In this document: positions 15,351-17,277 of the stretch, piece after piece
Numbering within the stretch: the first letter of the stretch is position 1
Layout: each line of letters starts with the position of its first letter
From: JBKEDC01 sp047972995
Lineage (GTDB): Bacteria; Bacteroidota; Bacteroidia; Bacteroidales; Prolixibacteraceae
Direction of reading: 5' to 3'
Length of the DNA: 17,277 nt
NCBI GenBank assembly: GCA_047972995.1
Contig: JBKEBD010000033.1
Span: 1-17,277 of the forward strand
The notes under the pieces: generated by a model
The model's database searches: none
What the model was told of the DNA's origin: nothing
What the model saw: only the letters and a program-made list of their open reading frames with translations
Position numbers and translations under genes: made by a program

Positions 15351-16159
15351 TGTTCCGTTTCGTTAGGGAAGTCGCTCGATTTTACATCTGTTACATAGTG
15401 CGATACAGCTTTGCGAATATCATCGCCAAGGTTCATGTAGCGACGTAAGAATTTGGGTGAAAATGCTTGAGTAATACCTAGCATATCATGCACTACCAAC
15501 ACCTGACCATCAACACCACCACCTGCACCGATGCCAATCACGGGGATATTCACCATCTTTGCCACCTTAGTTGCCAAATCGGCGGGAATCTTTTCCAGCA
15601 CAATGGCAAAACAGCCCGCTTCTTCTAGCAATTTTGCATCCGAAATCAGCTTTTCCGCCTCTTCCTCATCCTTTGCCCGCACGGCATAAGTGCCATATTT
15701 ATTAATAGATTGTGGCATCAATCCTAGGTGTCCCATTACTGGGATACCCGCAGAAATAATACGTTTCACCGACTCTACTATTTCCTCGCCACCTTCCATT
15801 TTCACCGAATCACAAGCAGTTTCTTTCATGATACGAATGGCCGAATTTAATGCCATTTTGCTATCTCCTTGGTAAGTACCGAAAGGCAAATCAACCACCA
15901 CTAAAGCACGGTTCACCGCACGACGAACCGATGATGCCATAAAGATCATTTGGTCTAAAGTAACGGGCAAAGTTGTTTCATTTCCCATCATGACATTCGA
16001 TGCTGAATCTCCCACCAAAATTACATCGACTCCGGCTTGGTCAACCAATTTTGCCATGCTATAGTCATAGCTTGTTAGAATAGAAATTTTCTCCCCACGA
16101 AGCTTCATCGCTGATAATACGTGAGTTGTTACTCTTTTTATTTCGCTGTGTACTGACAT
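15344..16159 (-). CDS. panB: 3-Methyl-2-oxobutanoate hydroxymethyltransferase
   Basis: First step of pantothenate (coenzyme A precursor) synthesis: transfers a hydroxymethyl group from 5,10-methylene-tetrahydrofolate to 2-oxoisovalerate to give ketopantoate. The 271-aa TIM-barrel protein is of normal length. The metal ligands are Asp51 (VGDSASNVMMG), Asp90 (VVDLPFGTY) and Glu122 (VKMEGGEE); the catalytic base is Glu189 (AIVLEKIP). GIGAGGGVDGQVLV (208-221) and the C-terminal PKFLRRYMNLG are also typical. A possible -7 element (TTAATTTG, minus strand, 16191-16198) lies upstream. The gene ends inside a short repeat block before the RluA-family gene. Confidence 0.96.
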   Translation of the reverse strand: MSVHSEIKRVTTHVLSAMKLRGEKISILTSYDYSMAKLVDQAGVDVILVGDSASNVMMGNETTLPVTLDQMIFMASSVRRAVNRALVVVDLPFGTYQGDSKMALNSAIRIMKETACDSVKMEGGEEIVESVKRIISAGIPVMGHLGLMPQSINKYGTYAVRAKDEEEAEKLISDAKLLEEAGCFAIVLEKIPADLATKVAKMVNIPVIGIGAGGGVDGQVLVVHDMLGITQAFSPKFLRRYMNLGDDIRKAVSHYVTDVKSSDFPNETEQY

Positions 16160-16260
16160 TTCCTTTTTCTTATATTTTTTAAAGATGCTGCAAATTAAAC
16201 CACTTTTATCGAAAGAGCACCGACACGAAGCAGATATTTAATTAAAATAAAAGGTAGGAA

Positions 16261-16280
16261 CACTATTATCCGAAAGTTTT
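16261..16280 (+). repeat. Left terminal inverted repeat of the IS4-type remnant
   Basis: CACTATTATCCGAAAGTTTT, the exact reverse complement of 16879-16898 (20 of 20 bases). Confidence 0.92.
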
Positions 16281-16388
16281 GAAGAAAAAATGATTTTCAT
16301 AGCTGCATCCCAATATTTACGTTGTTCAATTTATATTTATCCAAAAAAATAAGTCTGGTGTATTCTCAATTGATAGTTGTTTTCGTTC

Positions 16389-16781
16389 TTATCTCCTTGC
16401 ACCCTCTCGAATAGTGTTGCAGATGTAATCCAAAGTTAAGTATTGGCAGCGTGTCATGCTGATATTTCCTACTATCGCTGTAAAAGCTGGTTTTACTCTT
16501 GGCATCGTTCTTCGGATGAGTTCTACGAACAAGTAGCTAATCAATGCTACGTAGATCTGATATTTTACTACATTTTCGCATGTTCCAACAAAAGTCTTGA
16601 CTTGAAGGTTTTATTTTATTGCTTTGAAAAATAGTTCTATTCCCCATTACAGCTGTCCGAAAATTAGGGCAACAAATTGATCATACGTTTTATATTTACT
16701 ACATCCCTTATCTGACCTATATTTGGCAACACAGCTGGGAAAAAGCCATGCAGGAGTTAGATCTAAAATTAGCTTGATTAC
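16389..16781 (-). pseudogene. Broken IS4-type transposase
   Basis: On the minus strand, from about 16781, a translation with SDKGCSKYKTYDQFVALIFG is typical of the N-terminal part (KYxTYDQFVAxxFGQL) of these transposases. It stops at a TAA near 16648 and is followed at once by WGIELFFKAIK, an in-frame stop, then NLQVKTFVGTCENVVKYQIY and further helices to a TAA at 16389-16391. That second piece is the family's C-terminal region (W-IE-FFK-IKQNL-IKTF-G-SENAV--QI). About 250-300 central residues, including the catalytic aspartates, are absent. The premature stop after IK is a likely CAA to TAA change. Confidence 0.75.
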
Positions 16782-16878
16782 TGGTTTGTATTTTTGTTGC
16801 GTCTGAAGAGTCCCATTGTTATTGATTTTGTGGTGAAAACAAAAATAGGAATTCTTCAGGCTTTTTATTGAATCTCAA

Positions 16879-16898
16879 AAAACTTTCGGATAATAGTG
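16879..16898 (+). repeat. Right terminal inverted repeat of the IS4-type remnant
   Basis: AAAACTTTCGGATAATAGTG, the exact reverse complement of 16261-16280. Confidence 0.92.
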
Positions 16899-16918
16899 AC
16901 AATTTATACATATTTTCT

Positions 16919-16948
16919 TTGTTAGAAACAAAAAGTTGATTACTTTAC
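16919..16948 (+). promoter_or_regulatory. Candidate promoter of the efflux adaptor gene
   Basis: TTG at 16919-16921 and TACTTTAC at 16941-16948 (TAnnTTTG with the last conserved base changed) are separated by 19 nt, the expected -33/-7 spacing in Bacteroidota. It begins only 21 bp after the IS4-type remnant ends. Confidence 0.4.
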
Positions 16949-16977
16949 GCTACAAACTTTTAGTAAAACAAAATAAA

Positions 16978-17277
16978 ATGAATAACACGACCTTAATGAA
17001 ATGTGCTAATCTATTTATAGTTATAACACTAAGCTCTTGTTTAGCCTGCTCATCTCAGAAAAAAAACTCCCAATCTCCAAACAACATTAAGGTTATCGAA
17101 GTGATGCAGGAAGACATTGTTGAAAATGTCGATTTTGTTGGAGAGGTACACGGCTGTCAAGATATTTCAATCCGTGCAAGAGTGGTCGGTTATCTCGAAG
17201 GTATTCATTTTAAAGAGGGTTTCTCCGTAAAAAAAGGACAGTTATTATACACCATCGACGAACAAGTATATCGAGCC
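16978..17277 (+). CDS. RND efflux membrane-fusion (periplasmic adaptor) lipoprotein, partial
   Basis: The first 100 codons of a gene that runs off the right edge. The protein opens with a lipoprotein-type signal (VITLSSCLACSS; Cys21 or Cys24), then a lysine/asparagine-rich linker. From residue 40 comes the typical start of an AcrA/MexA-type adaptor: VIEVMQEDIVENVDFVGEV, then a lipoyl-like block ISIRARVVGYLEGIHFKEGFSVKKGQLLYTIDEQVY. Such proteins bridge an inner-membrane RND pump and an outer-membrane channel to expel drugs or other toxic compounds. The pump and channel genes should follow outside the window. An alternative start at the ATG at 16996 is possible and would not change the signal. 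Confidence 0.85.
   Translation, partial: MNNTTLMKCANLFIVITLSSCLACSSQKKNSQSPNNIKVIEVMQEDIVENVDFVGEVHGCQDISIRARVVGYLEGIHFKEGFSVKKGQLLYTIDEQVYRA

Larger units (their letters stand above)
16261..16898 (-). mobile_element. Internally deleted IS4-type element
   Basis: A 638-bp AT-rich unit is bounded by perfect 20-bp inverted repeats. Read on the minus strand it encodes fragments of an IS4-like (DDE, DUF4372-type) transposase: an N-terminal piece and a C-terminal piece joined directly, with the catalytic middle missing. It therefore cannot make its own transposase, but the intact ends mean it might still be moved by a full-length relative elsewhere in the genome. No clear target-site duplication is visible (left flank ends TAGGAA, right flank begins ACAATT). 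It separates panB from the efflux gene and holds no functional gene. Confidence 0.8.

Noticed and set aside
16178..16260. Possible additional small gene or riboswitch upstream of panB
   Set aside because: No open frame with a plausible start and no recognisable riboswitch motif; only AT-rich sequence and a weak -7 element are present.
16443..16634. A 63-codon plus-strand ORF inside the IS4-type remnant
   Set aside because: The minus strand over the same bases encodes recognisable transposase C-terminal sequence, so the ORF is a shadow.

Overview
The window looks like chromosomal DNA of a polysaccharide-degrading member of the Bacteroidota. Four things point there: a giant hybrid two-component sensor sitting among glycoside hydrolases, Bacteroidota-type lipoprotein signals, candidate -7 elements of the TAnnTTTG type with no obvious Shine-Dalgarno sequences, and insertion-sequence remnants of types common in this phylum. 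I cannot name a genus. No rRNA, tRNA or CRISPR array was seen.

Left edge (1-494): a truncated minus-strand ORF resembling the small N-terminal protein of ISAon1-type elements abuts the C-terminal stump of an ISAs1-type transposase. A likely ISAs1 end lies about 78 bp before the first intact gene.

Arabinose-polysaccharide locus (572-11203, all +): GH127 beta-L-arabinofuranosidase lipoprotein, strong terminator, hybrid two-component regulator (HTCS: periplasmic propellers, Y_Y_Y, histidine kinase, receiver, AraC-type DNA-binding domain), strong terminator, then a three-gene operon GH43 lipoprotein / GH51 / GH43 (GH43_26-like). The likely working model is that the HTCS senses an arabino-oligosaccharide in the periplasm and activates the operon through 21-bp-spaced direct repeats upstream of the first GH43. 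GH43 and GH51 enzymes would then strip alpha-L-arabinofuranose from arabinan or arabinan-decorated pectin, while GH127 removes beta-L-arabinofuranose. No SusC/SusD pair is present in the window.

Housekeeping block (11302-16159): on the minus strand a GT2 polyprenyl-type glycosyltransferase with a DUF4199 membrane protein, and a secreted GH73-type glucosaminidase with two LysM domains; on the plus strand a cytidine deaminase (cdd); on the minus strand an RluA-family pseudouridine synthase and panB (pantothenate synthesis). Convergent gene ends are separated by clear hairpin terminators.

Right edge (16160-17277): an AT-rich stretch holding a 638-bp internally deleted, decayed IS4-type element with perfect 20-bp terminal inverted repeats, followed by the start of an RND-type efflux membrane-fusion lipoprotein that runs off the window.
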